DNA of 64,000 bases from Rhodothermales bacterium (GTDB lineage Bacteria > Bacteroidota > Rhodothermia > Rhodothermales > UBA10348): contig JAVJVN010000020.1 of NCBI GenBank assembly GCA_040221055.1, positions 1 to 64,000 on the forward strand, read 5' to 3'. Under the pieces are notes generated by a model. It was not told where the DNA came from. It worked only from the letters and a program-made list of their open reading frames with translations, and ran no database searches. Position 1 is the stretch's first letter, and each line of letters begins with the position of its first letter. Shown one piece after another: positions 63,934 through 64,000 of the stretch. A program made the translations under genes and the position numbers.

Positions 63934-64000
63934 CGTGGAACGGCTGGTCAGGGGCGACTGTTTGACCCGACCGTCCCATCCAAGCGACATGCCCTCGGGC

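Overview
The window is GC-rich, densely coded bacterial DNA that fits the Rhodothermota/Balneolota side of the Bacteroidota superphylum. This is inferred from gene content: a secreted protein with a type IX-like C-terminal sorting domain, three very large signal-peptide-bearing BNR/VPS10-like beta-propeller proteins, TolB-propeller/amidohydrolase and S9/M28 secreted hydrolases, a PadR-linked FtsX/MacB permease with a prefix domain, and many starts without an obvious Shine-Dalgarno. No rRNA, tRNA, CRISPR array, phage or IS element was recognised.

Layout. 1-3 kb: three minus-strand pilin-like proteins, the last carrying a lysine-serine repeat tract and a Cys/His motif. 3-4.9 kb: a secreted M28 peptidase and a lipoprotein. 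10.4-5 kb (minus): a tightly overlapped operon of a LamG/sorting-domain protein, UPF0173 hydrolase, outer-membrane-like protein, YfcE-type phosphoesterase and a double-GAF SpoIIE phosphatase. 10.5-14 kb: an NDUFA9-like epimerase and an FG-GAP/LVIVD surface protein, separated by a strong terminator. 19.6-14 kb (minus): DUF1353, an FMN riboswitch, ribD-ribE-ribBA-ribH, then DinB and a DUF1080 lipoprotein. 19.8-26.1 kb: mscL, a lipoprotein and DUF6526 pair, a TPR protein, and a PadR regulator overlapping a fused FtsX permease, with two dyads upstream. 26.2-47.3 kb: HxlR regulator, three VPS10-like paralogues interspersed with pirin, VOC protein, a FitAB/VapBC-type toxin-antitoxin pair, a TolB/amidohydrolase fusion, serA, FKBP isomerase, a duplicated-domain lipoprotein, a Gfo/Idh oxidoreductase and an outer-membrane-like protein behind a leader terminator. 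47.5-57 kb (plus): an unknown protein, acyl-CoA carboxylase beta subunit, a LysM lytic transglycosylase, an ECF sigma factor with membrane anti-sigma candidate, two periplasmic coiled-coil proteins, an amidase and apt. 57-64 kb: lipoprotein, RidA, SDR, PqqB-like hydrolase, dihaem cytochrome c and an S9 peptidase.

The genes group around envelope and secreted functions: peptidoglycan hydrolysis with its own sigma factor, secreted peptide/amide hydrolases, and large secreted propellers. The least explained pieces are the KSx-repeat pilin-like operon, the propeller trio, the sigma/coiled-coil/amidase operon, and several unexplained RNA or DNA secondary structures (2865-2928, 23024-23081, 47307-47336). 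Starts were re-chosen where a frame extends upstream of a clear signal peptide or family N-terminus; all functional calls are from sequence reading only.
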